A stretch of 64,000 nucleotides of DNA, taken from the NCBI RefSeq assembly GCF_019925205.1, contig NC_083560.1:94144083-94208082 (forward strand), read 5' to 3'. Under the pieces are notes generated by a model, which searched no databases, was not told where the DNA came from, and saw nothing but the letters and a program-made list of their open reading frames with translations. Each line of letters opens with the position of its first letter. The stretch's first letter is position 1. Both the position numbers and the translations under genes were made by a program. This stretch comes from Metopolophium dirhodum. Taxonomy: Eukaryota; Arthropoda; Insecta; Hemiptera; Aphididae. Below are positions 12,010-21,598 of the stretch, in pieces.

Positions 12010-12436
12010 AGAACGTTGTACGTCCCTGGAATCCTCTAGCCGGGCGATAGGGACGCGAGCGCGAAGAGCACCGCTCGTTGCGGCGGTGTTCGTGATCCCC
12101 ACGCGGATCTTGACAATTCGAGAGAGGGCCACGCGGAGTCTTCGCGTCGGTTCGTACCGATATCCGCAGCAGGTCTCCGAGGTGAGCAGCCTCTAGCCGC
12201 ATAGAATAATGTAGGTAAGGGAAGTCGGCAAAACCGATCCGTAACTTCAGGATAAGGATTGGCTCTGAGGAGCGTGGCTGTCGGGTTCGGGTCGTCGTAG
12301 AAGCGTAGGCGGTTTTGGCGACACCCCGGCCGTTGGTGTCGGTTCGCCGTCACCGGGCGGTCTGGCCGCCGCAACGTCGGTCGCGTAGCCGGATCGACAG
12401 CCATGTAACGGTCAACTCAGAACTGGCACGGACCAG

Positions 12437-12468
<32 letters not shown>

Positions 12469-12497
12469 CACGATGGCCCGAGACGGGTGTTGACGCG

Positions 12498-12551
<54 letters not shown>

Positions 12552-12582
12552 TGGGTAAACGGCAGGAGTAACTATGACTCTT
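12010..12582 (+). rRNA. 28S rRNA gene fragment upstream of the R2 site (pseudogene)
   Basis: Recognisable 28S landmarks appear in order: CCGATATCCGCAGCAGGTCT, AGAATAATGTAGGTAAGG, TCCGTAACTTCAGGATAAGG, GACTGTCTAATTAAAACAAA, GTGATTTCTGCCCAGTGCTC and GAGTAACTATGACTCT. The last is the sequence immediately before the R2 insertion site. The usual CTTAAGG at the site is missing, and the R2 sequence follows directly. Substitutions at normally invariant positions (for example CATCACGATGGCCCGAGACG) show it is not a functional copy. The left border at about 12010 passes into unrelated AT-rich DNA. Confidence 0.9.
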
Positions 12583-12603
12583 TTGCCCAACACTCTTTTG
12601 ACT

Positions 12604-15455
12604 CTGGCCAATGACCAGATCGTGGTCGAGCGGAAAAAGTCCGGCTGGCCCGATGAGGAAAAGAGACTGTTTGCTTTGTCAGAAGCCAAGTTGGTCTTCG
12701 ATGGTGTGCCTTCAAGCGGAATCAACCGCGAGCTTAGTCTCAAGCACCAGGGCCGCACCTCGGATGCGATCAAAGGGCAGAGGAAACTGCAGGACCACCG
12801 CGACCAAGTCGCGATGTTCCTATCAGGATTACGGGGGACCCTGGTAGCACCAATAGCTGAAAGGGAAGAGATGGCACCGGAGACCAACGAGGTGGAGACG
12901 CAGTATGATGGCGATGACGGCGTCGAGGCGGCGGATGACCGAGTGAGAACATTAGATCACTTGAGCGTGGCGCAGAGCGGAGCGCAAAAGGCGGTGGACT
13001 TGCTATTCACCGTGTCCGGTCACGGAGCACTAAAGCTTCTTACCGCAGCGCAGCGCCTAGTCGAGCAGTCTCTCGATCCGAACCACGCAATAGCAGCGTG
13101 GGTATATTGAATACGGCAAAAACTCCCGAGCCAATAGAGTTCGAATGCCGGGAGGGCGATTCGCGGCGGGCACCATCCCCGCCGCTGGGCATAGCGTAAG
13201 GCGCAGGCCCGCGACCACGAAAGCGTTGAAAGCGGCGAGTTACATGCGGAACGTCACGGAATGGAGAAAGGATCCAGGCACCGTCGCAGACCGAGTTCTT
13301 ACGGGAGTGGACCAGAAGGCATCAATGCCTGAGGCCAAAGAGATGCTCAAATACTGGGTGCCTATTATTGAGGGCAAAGATAACTCTCAGCCCCAGGCTA
13401 GCGAGGACACCGAACGGTTTGTGACGGTACTGGAGCCAATCTCTCCAGAGGAGGTAACGGAGTGCCTCCCGAGCGCAAAAAACCTCTCCAGGGCCGGACG
13501 GGTTCCCGGCCCGGTTATGGCGACGTCTCCCCTGTAACCTGATAGCTGGTTTATTCAACATGTTTAACGCCACCAGTTCGTTACCAGAACAACTGGTTAG
13601 GTCAAGGACTATCTTTGTGGCTCAGAAAGGTGACCCAAAATGTCCGGGCAACTACCGGCCGATATCCATCGCGTCGGTGGCCATTCGACATTACCACAGA
13701 ATACTGGCCAAGCGCCTGGAGAAACTGTCTCTAGCGGACTCACGGCAGCGAGCGTTCAGACGTGCCGATGGCGTGGCGGAGAATCTTTTCCTCCTCGACT
13801 CGGTACTGAAGGACACTCGGAAATCCGTGAAGGGCCTGTGTCTAACGTCTCTCGACCTGTCGAAGGCGTTTGACACAGTGTCACACCCGTCCATAGCGTC
13901 CGCGATGCGTGGCGTGGGTCTCGACCTCCGCTTCATGGAGTACATTCGCGGAACGTACCGTCGCTCGGAAACAGTGATTCAGGTAAGCGGCCAGTGTTCT
14001 AGGGGCATCCAGCCACAATGTGGCGTTAGACAGAGGGTTCCTCTGTCCCCGCTTTTATTTAATCTGGTAGTAGACAACGGTCTGCGAGCTATACCAGAAG
14101 CCGTAGGCTATACTCTAGGTCAAACCGTAGTGAATGCAATTGCTTTTGCGGATGACGTGATTCCGATGGCGGAAACGCCGGCAGGTTTATGTCAGGCGTG
14201 CGAAGCATTCACCAAGCGGTTGGAGATAGCCGGTCTCAGGGTGAACCCAGCGAAGTGTGCAACGCTTACCTTGATTCCCTCCGGGAGAGACCGTAAGGTC
14301 AAGACCGTCGACGAGACCTACTCCCTCGGGGGTACGGTACTGCCGACACTTGACATTACATCGCTCTGGAGATATCTAGGTGTAACGTTCGCAGGTGATA
14401 AGACGTTTGACAGCGCGGCGTACGTAACAGTGCTTAATCGGATTTCCTCGGAACCGATGAAGGCGCAGATGCGACTTGCCATCGCACGGGATTACCTCGT
14501 TCCGAAGTTCGTTCACGGACTGACGTTCGCGGTAATTAGTGGACGAAGGTTACGGTGTCTCGCTCACGAGACGCGTCGCGCGGTCAGGCGTTGGTTGAAC
14601 TTACCCACTTCGTGCCCGAACGCGTACATTCACTCGCCAACATCGGCGGGGGGCTTGGGTGTTCGTGACTTTGTTCGATTCGTACCGAAAAACCGTGTAA
14701 AGAGACTCGTCAGGCTTGAGAACTCCGGGGTCCCGGCGGTCCGTGATGCCTTCGGGCTGCACGGGAAGTCCGCACTAGTGGGCGCTCGTCGGGCGCTGGA
14801 GGCTCACCGTCTCAAGCCGAGTCCTGTGCAGGACCTATATAGTAGCGTTGACGGCTCAGAACTGAAGTTATGTTCTGAGGAGCCGGGGTCTGTCGCGTGG
14901 CTTCGTCGTCCGTTCGGAATACCGTCGTCGGACTTCAAAGACTACGCGCGGATTAGAATTAACACATTCCCGACTCGCAAGCGTGTCAACCACGAGAAAG
15001 CTGGTCTGACTCTATGTCAGGCCTGTGGCCTCGTCGATGAGACGCTCGCCCACGTATCGAAAACGTGCCAACGCACGCATGACGGCCGCATATTACGACA
15101 TGACTGCCTTGTAAAACGCATAACAGGTGGTCTACGAGAGAAGAAGTACGAAGTCGAACTGGAACACCTATATAAGCTACATAATGGAAATATGAAGCCG
15201 GACATCGTTGCGACGATAAGCGACGAGACAAGAGGCCGTATTTCCGTAATATGTGATGTACAAGTCGTTTCTGGCTCCGACCCGAAAATGTGGCACTCTA
15301 ACAAGGTCGACAAATACAACGACCGTGCGGACCTAAAAGCCGCGGTCCGCGCACGGCACATATCGACCGACGTACAAACGGTCGCCGCCACGCTCTCATG
15401 GCGTGGCGTTTGGGTTCCCGAAAGCTTTCTGCTCAACCCAGATCGCTTGGGTTGA
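12604..15455 (+). pseudogene. R2 ORF: Myb, reverse transcriptase and RLE endonuclease, frameshifted
   Basis: In order: a Myb-like segment (S-G-W-P-D-E-E-K-R-L-F, then G-R-T-S-D-A-I-K-G-Q-R-K) in 12640-12800; a stop at 13108-13110; a second frame at 13145-13537; then a long 631-codon frame to 15455. The reverse transcriptase has Y-R-P-I-S-I-A-S, S-L-D-L-S-K-A-F-D-T-V and the catalytic F-A-D-D near 14147. The restriction-like endonuclease has the C-x2-C-x7-H-x4-C zinc motif (from C-Q-A-C at 15018) and the K-P-D and D-V-Q-V-V catalytic blocks. R2 normally encodes this as one ORF that nicks 28S and primes reverse transcription on it. At least two frameshifts, near 13110-13145 and 13497, disable it, although RT and RLE remain open together. 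Confidence 0.85.
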
Positions 15456-15459
15456 GCAG
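15429..15459 (+). other. Perfect 12-bp hairpin across the R2 stop codon
   Basis: CTGCTCAACCCA (15429-15440), a 7-nt loop GATCGCT and TGGGTTGAGCAG (15448-15459) form a perfect stem-loop. The ORF stop TGA (15453-15455) lies inside the 3' arm. It is at the start of the 3' untranslated region, the part of R2 RNA that the R2 protein recognises in studied species. Whether this stem is part of that fold is inference. Confidence 0.6.
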
Positions 15460-15818
15460 AGGGCTGATTGAGGGTCTCGTCACGCGAGTCCTCAAGGGAA
15501 CCCAGCTCAACTGGATTTCGTTCAACGGTAGGAACTTGACAGTTCAGGCGCGGGCTGGAGTCGGGTAGTAAGCTCCGGAAAAGCTGCAACAACTGAGGGC
15601 CTCCTCGACCCTCGTTCCTTGAACTTACTCCAATTAAAGACCACTCACCTCCCTCTGAAAAGTAACTTCCCATTTATCGTCGGTAGGCGGTAAATGATGA
15701 CGAACGGCTTACCCTGTTTGTCTGCATAATTCTCATCCGGCTTCGGGGTAAGTCAGGTCACTCCACGCGTGTCGGACGGCTGATAACCGTCCTTCGCAGA
15801 GGTGCCCATAACTGATAC

Positions 15819-15830
15819 TAACCAAATGCG

Positions 15831-15874
<44 letters not shown>

Positions 15875-15889
15875 TCACTGTCCCTATCT
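15819..15889 (+). rRNA. 28S rRNA spacer between the R2 and R1 sites (71 bp)
   Basis: TAACCAAATGCGTCGTCATC, then TAATTAGTGACGCGCATG, AATGGATTAACGAGATT and CTCACTGTCCCTATCT. This is the highly conserved 28S stretch between the R2 and R1 insertion sites, with a few substitutions. Its presence proves that the R2 and the first R1 lie in the same 28S copy in the canonical order. The end, TGTCCCTATCT (15879-15889), is the R1 target. Confidence 0.93.
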
Positions 15890-15977
15890 AAAAAATCTTT
15901 GCTTTCGAACGATTAAGCTGAGCTCCTTCTCCTCTAGCCACATAGTTGCGGCAAAGGTCTCGTACGGAACTGGACGC

Positions 15978-18680
15978 ATGGATCATATTGTACTAGTGTC
16001 CGCTTATTTTAAATACAATACCCCAATAATAACACATATTGAACGCTTAGAACAAATACTAGCGAGCGAGAGCAGATCAGTAATATGCGCAGACACAAAC
16101 GGCCATTCCACCCGCTGGCACTCGAACAAAAGGAACCGCCGCGGTCGTATCGTTGAAAAACTAATAGACAAACATGGCCTGACAATCCATAACTCCCCTG
16201 GTCAGCTGAACACCTTCTGTCGACGTGATGGGCGGACATCTAACATTGATGTGACGATGTCGACAGCTGATGTCAGCCAAACGATTTATAATTGGACAGT
16301 AAGTGACCCCACTGACAGCGACCACAGAGTCATCGCTTTTGATATTTTGGTGAAGAAGCCCCCAAAAAGAGATAAGGTTAGCACCCGGTACGACACTAGA
16401 TCGGCTGATTGGGACCTATTCAGAACCACTCTTCTAGGCGAAGTTGGTCGCATCTCAGTCGAGAGCGTAGAAACAACTGCTAAAGGCATTACCCGCGCCA
16501 TTATCAAAGCTGCTGATAAGGCAATCGTTCGAAAGAAACCTATTGGTGCCGTAGGCAGAAACCCCTGGTGGTCACCAGCGCTCACCACGCTGAGGCAGAA
16601 CCTCATTAGACAGAGACGCTGTGGACTCATGTCTAATGACAGACAGGCGTACAACTTGCTTCGAAATGAGTTTCTGGCGGCTATTAGAAAACAGAAATCC
16701 GCCGCATGGAAGTGCTTTGCGGAAGAATTAAATGACAACCCTTGGAGTAAAGCCTTCTCCTGGGCCAAGAACGGCAGAGCAAATCACTCCATCCCCAGCA
16801 CATTGACTAGGCCAGACGGAACGTCGACTACAAACTGTAACGATACGGCGAATATGATCCTCGACACATTCGTGCCGGCCGACCAGGATCACGAATACAT
16901 GGAAATCCAGGGGCCAGTCAAATATGTAAAAAGTCTTGAACAGGACACTGTTAAAAACGCCATTTGGAGAATGAAACCTAATAGTGCTCCTGGCATGGAC
17001 GGTATCACGCCGAACATACTGAGAAAGGCATGGCCGACTCTGCGGGATGACATAACCAGTCTGTTTGATCGCTGCTTACAAGACGGGTTATTCCCAGATT
17101 GCTGGAAGACAGCAAAATTGGTCATAATACCCAAGCCCGGTAAAGATAATTACACAGAGCTTAAATCATACCGCCCAATTAGCCTCTTACCGGTCCTGGG
17201 CAAAGCCCTGGAGTCCGCGATAATCATGAATCTAACTGCAGAGACCCACCTTGACGCATACATCGAACAGCATGGCTTCACGTCGGGCAGAAGCACTATC
17301 AGTGCCATTGAGAACATGTATGACTGGATCGACGCGTCCAACGCCAGGCACATATTTGGGGTATTCTTAGATATAACAGGCGCATTTGACAATGTCAAAT
17401 GGGCGCCACTATACCACCAAATGCACCGTCTGGGCGCTTCTGTTGGCACGATGAGGATCGTCAAGTCAAACCTCACCAACAGGCAGGCGGTGCTGGAACT
17501 CGAAGGGACGAATTACACAAGAACACTGAACCGAGGCTGCCCACAGGGCTCACAGTTAGGCCCAACTTTGTGGAAAGTCGCCATGACCCCGATTTATGAG
17601 ATAATAAGTAAGCTACGCACAATTAAGGTCATCACCTATGCTGATGACATTCTCCTAATGGCCGGGGCAGCAAGGCCACACACAGCCTTCCGCCGCATCG
17701 AGAAGGAACTCGACAAACTTTTAGCTTGGGCTGCCGATTTCAAGCTTGAGTTCTCGGCAAGTAAGACCCAGCTCCTATCTTTGAAAGGCGGACTGAAACC
17801 TGGATATAATATTGGCTTCGGCACAAATACCAATGCCCCTAGAATCACGGCGTCGTCCACAGCTAAGTACTTGGGGGTTATCCTGGACCCAAGGAGGAGC
17901 TATTGGGACCACGTCGTCTCCGTAAGCAAGAAATCTACGCAGATGTACAGCCGTTTGAGAGCGTTATACTCGGCGAAATGGGGCATGGGACGAACAACAG
18001 CCCGTACAATTTATAAAGGCGTGTTTCTGCCCCGGGTGACATACGCGGCAGAAACATGGGCCGAAGGATCTAAGCTCGAAAAAAGCAAGAAAAAGCTTCT
18101 ATCCGCCCAAAGGGCGCCACTGCTTGCCATGACTAGTGCATACGACACATCGTCCACCAACTGTCTGGCAGTAGTGGCTGGCACCCTCCCTTTGGATCTG
18201 GAGGTTAGGTTCCAAGCCATGAAACGGGCCTGCTCCCGTTTAAAAATCACTCAGGAAGAATTTGCCACCCGTACTGAGGGCCTGTTGATGGAATGGCAGA
18301 TACGTTATGATAATTCTGAAAAGGGCAGCTGGACCCAGACGATGATACCTTCGGTAAGGCATAGGTGCAGCCTACCGATGGTACTGGACCACTGGACTAC
18401 TCAATTTCTCACTGGTCACGGGGACTTTAGGGCCAAGCTACACCGTTTTACGCTTGCGCCAGATCCAATCTGTGAATGTGACAAGGGTCCGGAAACGGTC
18501 AGGCACGTTCTCAGATTTTGCCCGAGAACAAAACAGGCACGTCTTAAACTTAAACGTGTACTCAGACAGGATGGTATTGCTTGGCCTCCAGCAGATGGAG
18601 CGTTTCTTAAAACCAAGAAGTCGTACGAGGCATTGGTCGCCTTCGCTAAGGAAGCTCTCACCAACAGAACAGACCGTTAA
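15978..18680 (+). CDS. R1 ORF2: partial APE endonuclease, reverse transcriptase, C-terminal zinc motif
   Basis: An uninterrupted 900-codon frame. The same frame is open upstream to about 15909 and matches the other R1 copies there, so ATG 15978 is only the first Met of a truncated protein. The endonuclease part keeps I-C-A-D-T-N-G-H-S, S-N-I-D-V-T and the S-D-H-R catalytic block. The reverse transcriptase has Y-R-P-I-S-L-L-P-V-L, H-G-F-T-S-G-R-S-T, D-I-T-G-A-F-D-N-V, R-G-C-P-Q-G-S-Q-L-G-P and Y-A-D-D (about 17638). Near the C-terminus is C-E-C-D, then E-T-V-R-H and R-F-C-P-R, the CCHC-like motif of R1-type ORF2. The frame has no stops, unlike other copies, but lacks the first endonuclease residues. 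Confidence 0.88.
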   Translation: MDHIVLVSAYFKYNTPIITHIERLEQILASESRSVICADTNGHSTRWHSNKRNRRGRIVEKLIDKHGLTIHNSPGQLNTFCRRDGRTSNIDVTMSTADVSQTIYNWTVSDPTDSDHRVIAFDILVKKPPKRDKVSTRYDTRSADWDLFRTTLLGEVGRISVESVETTAKGITRAIIKAADKAIVRKKPIGAVGRNPWWSPALTTLRQNLIRQRRCGLMSNDRQAYNLLRNEFLAAIRKQKSAAWKCFAEELNDNPWSKAFSWAKNGRANHSIPSTLTRPDGTSTTNCNDTANMILDTFVPADQDHEYMEIQGPVKYVKSLEQDTVKNAIWRMKPNSAPGMDGITPNILRKAWPTLRDDITSLFDRCLQDGLFPDCWKTAKLVIIPKPGKDNYTELKSYRPISLLPVLGKALESAIIMNLTAETHLDAYIEQHGFTSGRSTISAIENMYDWIDASNARHIFGVFLDITGAFDNVKWAPLYHQMHRLGASVGTMRIVKSNLTNRQAVLELEGTNYTRTLNRGCPQGSQLGPTLWKVAMTPIYEIISKLRTIKVITYADDILLMAGAARPHTAFRRIEKELDKLLAWAADFKLEFSASKTQLLSLKGGLKPGYNIGFGTNTNAPRITASSTAKYLGVILDPRRSYWDHVVSVSKKSTQMYSRLRALYSAKWGMGRTTARTIYKGVFLPRVTYAAETWAEGSKLEKSKKKLLSAQRAPLLAMTSAYDTSSTNCLAVVAGTLPLDLEVRFQAMKRACSRLKITQEEFATRTEGLLMEWQIRYDNSEKGSWTQTMIPSVRHRCSLPMVLDHWTTQFLTGHGDFRAKLHRFTLAPDPICECDKGPETVRHVLRFCPRTKQARLKLKRVLRQDGIAWPPADGAFLKTKKSYEALVAFAKEALTNRTDR

Positions 18681-19895
18681 TTGCAAAGGAAGATAAGATT
18701 AAGGTTTAGACGACCTCAGGGGTCAGAACGCTGCCCCATCAGTAGATGGAAAGCATAGTCTCGGGGTGTTCCCGATGAGCACATATGGCGTAAGCGGCAG
18801 AAATGGGGGAACACGCTCGAGCGCGTTCTGGCCCGGGCTGTGCTCATACGTCAGGGACGAGTAGTTCGGCCCTGCTGCAGGGGCCTTTCAGAATTCTGCA
18901 CCAGTATTCCCTGCTTGTCGTACGAGGCGACTAAAAGGGATCTGGCCAGCCGGGGCCGACGCCTGGGGCGTGGACGCACCGAAACCTTCGGGGATTAGGG
19001 CGTTGGAGGTTCTAACCGCGACCTCGAGAAGAGCGGGTTGGTCACTGGGCTTAGCCGCCTGGTGACGCCTTTGTGGCGAGGACTTAGGTTCTGACCGCGA
19101 CCTCGAGAAGAGCGGGTCGGTCACTTGGCTTAACCGCCTGGTGACGCCTCTGGGAGGCGGAGTTGGGCCCACCGTGAGCCCGTGGTACACGGCCCGAATC
19201 TCGGGAGGACCATAAGCTGAGGCCAGACGCCGACGAAGCTTCATCCGAGCATCCCACCAATGATGTGCTTCACCTAACGGGAAACGAGATTGGTACTTCG
19301 GGATGTGGGGGGGGTCCCTCGGTGTTGAGAAATTAATACCGAGCCCTCACACGTCGATCGCGTGAGGACACTGCCCGCGATCGACGACGGTTTGGTTTCG
19401 GAGTGGCAGTTTGCAGGAGCATACTATGTGGGGAAAGGCCGCACGCTTGGCCAGGAGAAAGCTGCTAGGTGGATGGAGTCAGGCGGACTCGCACGGTGAC
19501 AGCCGGTCGAGGAAGCAGGACTTCACCTTAGCGCTCATCCAGCTTATCGTTGGAGCTATATGCAGCGAAGGTTGTCCGTAACCAAAAACGGAAAGCAACT
19601 TGGATAGATTGCGACCCCACCAAGGTGGCGAAAGGTACCTGTATGCCCTAGCCGGATGGTACGGACCCGCCGGAGTATTCCTCCGTGCGCGCCCGGTGCT
19701 CGTGGTCCTTAGACGACGTGCGGTCGTCAGTCCCCGGTGGTCCTCTGGCCATACGAAAGTGTGGGGTGGCCCGCCGGTTGGCGGTCGTAGGCCTCTACGG
19801 CTCTTGACTAGCACCTCGTGCTAATATAAGGTCCGTAGTTGTAGTCGTAGGTCATGCCGCAAGGCACGTCCGAGGACATCAACCCGGGAGCTTCG
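18681..19895 (+). repeat. R1 copy 1 3' UTR with about 79-bp tandem repeat
   Basis: Two tandem units of about 79 bp begin with GGTTCT(A/G)ACCGCGACCTCG at 19008 and 19087. The same two-unit arrangement occurs in R1 copy 4 (about 32788 and 32870), while copy 3 has one unit (about 24015). The rest of the 3' UTR is shared by copies 1, 3 and 4, including GGGCCCACCGTGAGCCCGTG. No coding function is apparent; antisense ORFs here are shadows. Confidence 0.7.
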
Positions 19896-19906
19896 TGTCC
19901 CTATCT
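19896..19906 (+). repeat. R1 target copy between R1 copies 1 and 2
   Basis: TGTCCCTATCT, the 28S R1 target. It follows the end of copy 1 and is followed by the 5'-truncated copy 2. It is identical to the 28S sequence at 15879-15889. Confidence 0.9.
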
Positions 19907-21587
19907 AAAATCAAGGCTCACAGTTAGGGCCAAGTCTTTGGAATTTACCTATGGATAGGGCGTTGGTCACCAACACGGACGATAGGGTCAAACTGGTCGC
20001 GTACGCGGATGACCTGGCGGTTCTTATCGCGGGCTCCGATCTCGAAGAAATCCAGGGGAAAGCGAGAGCGACGCTCGGCGCCTTGCGCGAGTGGGCGAGC
20101 CGAAGAGGTCTAACCTTCTCGGCAAGCAAGTCTCAAGCGATCCCCCTGAAAGGAGGGCTGCGGCCGGGGTTCACTGTTCCCTTCGGGACAGAGGACATCG
20201 TGGCCGTGAGTTCAGTTAGGTATCTGGGCGTTGAATTGGACAGTAGGCGAAATTTCTGGGCGCACGTGAGCGGCGTGGCCGGAAAGTCCGACTCTCTGTA
20301 CAGTAGGCTTAGAGCGGCATCGTCTGCGGACTGGGGTCTCCGACAGTCCACCTCCGCCGTAATATACAAGGCATTCTTCCTGCCTCGTATCACTTACGCT
20401 GCGGAGATCTGGTCAAAAGGAGTCCTCACAGCGAAGGCGATAAAACTCCTCGGCAGCAAGCAGAGGAGGGCCCTTCTCTCTCTAACAGGGGCATACAGAA
20501 CAACCTCAACGGATGAGTTGCAGGTTGTTGCTGGGCAGCTGCCTCTAGATTTGGAAATTCGATGGCATGTGGTTAGGATCAAAAGGAAAACTGGTGAAAT
20601 CTCAGAGGAGGAGATGAACAACCAGTGGGATAGGATTATAGACATCTGGCAGGATAGGTGGGATAATAGCACGAAGGGTCGTTGGACCCATGCTATTTTT
20701 CCCGACATAAGATGGAGACTGGCTCTCCCTCTCGAGGTGGATCACTACGTGTGCCAGTTCCTCACGGGACACGGAGACTTCAACTCCAAGTTGGAGTCCT
20801 TCACCCTGCGTGGTACGGGCGCGTGCAGATGTGAAACTGAGGACGAGACGGTGGACCACGTGCTCTTCAGATGCCCTGTGCTCTCTGCTGAGAGAGCAAG
20901 GCTCATCAGGCTTGTAGGCGAGGACGCATGGCCGTGTGAGACCAAGGTGTTACTGGACACTAGGTCAAACTACTGTGCACTGCGTCGCTTTGCTAGGGAG
21001 GCCATCGAGGCCAAAAGATCTTCGGATAGAGTAGGTATTCTCCAGGCTAGGTAGGCTCCGTCACAGGCGACGGAGGGGTTGGTGGGGACCCGGGGTTAGC
21101 GTGTAAGCGCTGGCCCGAATCTCCACCGCAAGGCCCACCACTAGCCGGCTGGGGAGCCAAAATAGTGGTAGGGGCTACGCCCCGGGTTGATCCACTGACA
21201 TCAACTAAAAACTTAGTCAGTACCACGGGAGAGGGGAGCCCCACCGCGCACAGATACGGCCAGCTGGAGCTGTGCGTGGTGCCCCTCAAGGTTGAGGAGC
21301 CTACCTCGGCTGAAACGTGGTGGCTGTGGGACAGGCGCCAGATAGTAGTACATAAACCACAACACCTAGTGGGAGGTCCGGTACCCAAGGTGGCACTTAA
21401 CTGAGTCATCCCGGCCCTCAGAAAAGGTACGGGCCCTCCGGGGCCCGGTGCTGGTGGTCCACAGACGACCCTAGGCCGTAGGCGGTTAGCCGTCGACGTC
21501 CTAGCTCCACCTCCGCCCGTAAGTAGCGCCCAGCGCTAAGGCACGGACGGACGGCGGTAGGCGAGAGCCACAAAACCCGGAGACTCC
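19907..21587 (+). mobile_element. R1 copy 2, divergent subfamily, 5'-truncated, 1.7 kb
   Basis: It starts AAAAT and then enters the reverse transcriptase at the Q-G-S-Q-L-G-P block, so everything upstream of RT motif B is missing. The protein and 3' UTR differ clearly from copies 1, 3, 4 and 5, showing a second R1 lineage. The 533-bp 3' UTR ends GGAGACTCC and is followed by the same 28S target. Confidence 0.85.
19912..21054 (+). CDS. R1 ORF2 C-terminal half, divergent subfamily
   Basis: The frame is open from Gln at 19912 (first Met 19951) to the stop at 21052-21054. It contains Q-G-S-Q-L-G-P, V-A-Y-A-D-D-L-A-V-L with the RT catalytic Asp pair (about 20005), F-S-A-S-K-S-Q, R-Y-L-G-V-E-L-D, and the C-terminal zinc-like motif C-R-C-E, then E-T-V-D-H and F-R-C-P. 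It has no internal stop. It is a fragment of a reverse transcriptase that would act on rDNA targets if complete. Confidence 0.83.
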   Translation, partial: QGSQLGPSLWNLPMDRALVTNTDDRVKLVAYADDLAVLIAGSDLEEIQGKARATLGALREWASRRGLTFSASKSQAIPLKGGLRPGFTVPFGTEDIVAVSSVRYLGVELDSRRNFWAHVSGVAGKSDSLYSRLRAASSADWGLRQSTSAVIYKAFFLPRITYAAEIWSKGVLTAKAIKLLGSKQRRALLSLTGAYRTTSTDELQVVAGQLPLDLEIRWHVVRIKRKTGEISEEEMNNQWDRIIDIWQDRWDNSTKGRWTHAIFPDIRWRLALPLEVDHYVCQFLTGHGDFNSKLESFTLRGTGACRCETEDETVDHVLFRCPVLSAERARLIRLVGEDAWPCETKVLLDTRSNYCALRRFAREAIEAKRSSDRVGILQAR

Positions 21588-21598
21588 TGTCCCTATCT
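21588..21598 (+). repeat. R1 target copy between R1 copies 2 and 3
   Basis: TGTCCCTATCT, identical to the 28S target, directly before the A-rich start of copy 3. Confidence 0.9.

Larger units (their letters stand above)
12583..15818 (+). mobile_element. R2 non-LTR retrotransposon, 5'-truncated, at the 28S R2 site
   Basis: The element lies exactly between the 28S sequence that precedes the R2 site and TAACCAAATG, the (mutated) TAGCCAAATG that follows it. It is 3.2 kb long. The 5' part starts in the Myb-like DNA-binding region, so the zinc finger(s) expected at the N-terminus of R2 proteins are not present. The 3' untranslated region is about 360 bp (15456-15818). A 6-7 bp loss of target at the 5' junction fits typical R2 5' junction variation. 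Confidence 0.88.
15890..19895 (+). mobile_element. R1 copy 1, 5'-truncated, 4.0 kb
   Basis: It starts directly after the 28S target TGTCCCTATCT with a run of A and enters the endonuclease domain of ORF2, so ORF1 and the 5' UTR are missing. ORF2 runs to 18680. A 1.2-kb 3' untranslated region (18681-19895) ends GGGAGCTTCG, after which the target TGTCCCTATCT occurs again. The first 22 bases (K-I-F-A-F-E-like) are out of frame with what follows, which points to a small deletion near 15910. Confidence 0.88.

Noticed and set aside
12036..12404. GC-rich ORFs on the minus strand across the 28S fragment
   Set aside because: The plus strand is recognisable 28S rRNA; the ORFs have no motif and exist only because of the base composition.
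15017..15673. 218-codon minus-strand ORF opposite the R2 endonuclease region
   Set aside because: It is a shadow of the R2 ORF and 3' UTR; no protein motif and arginine/serine-rich composition.
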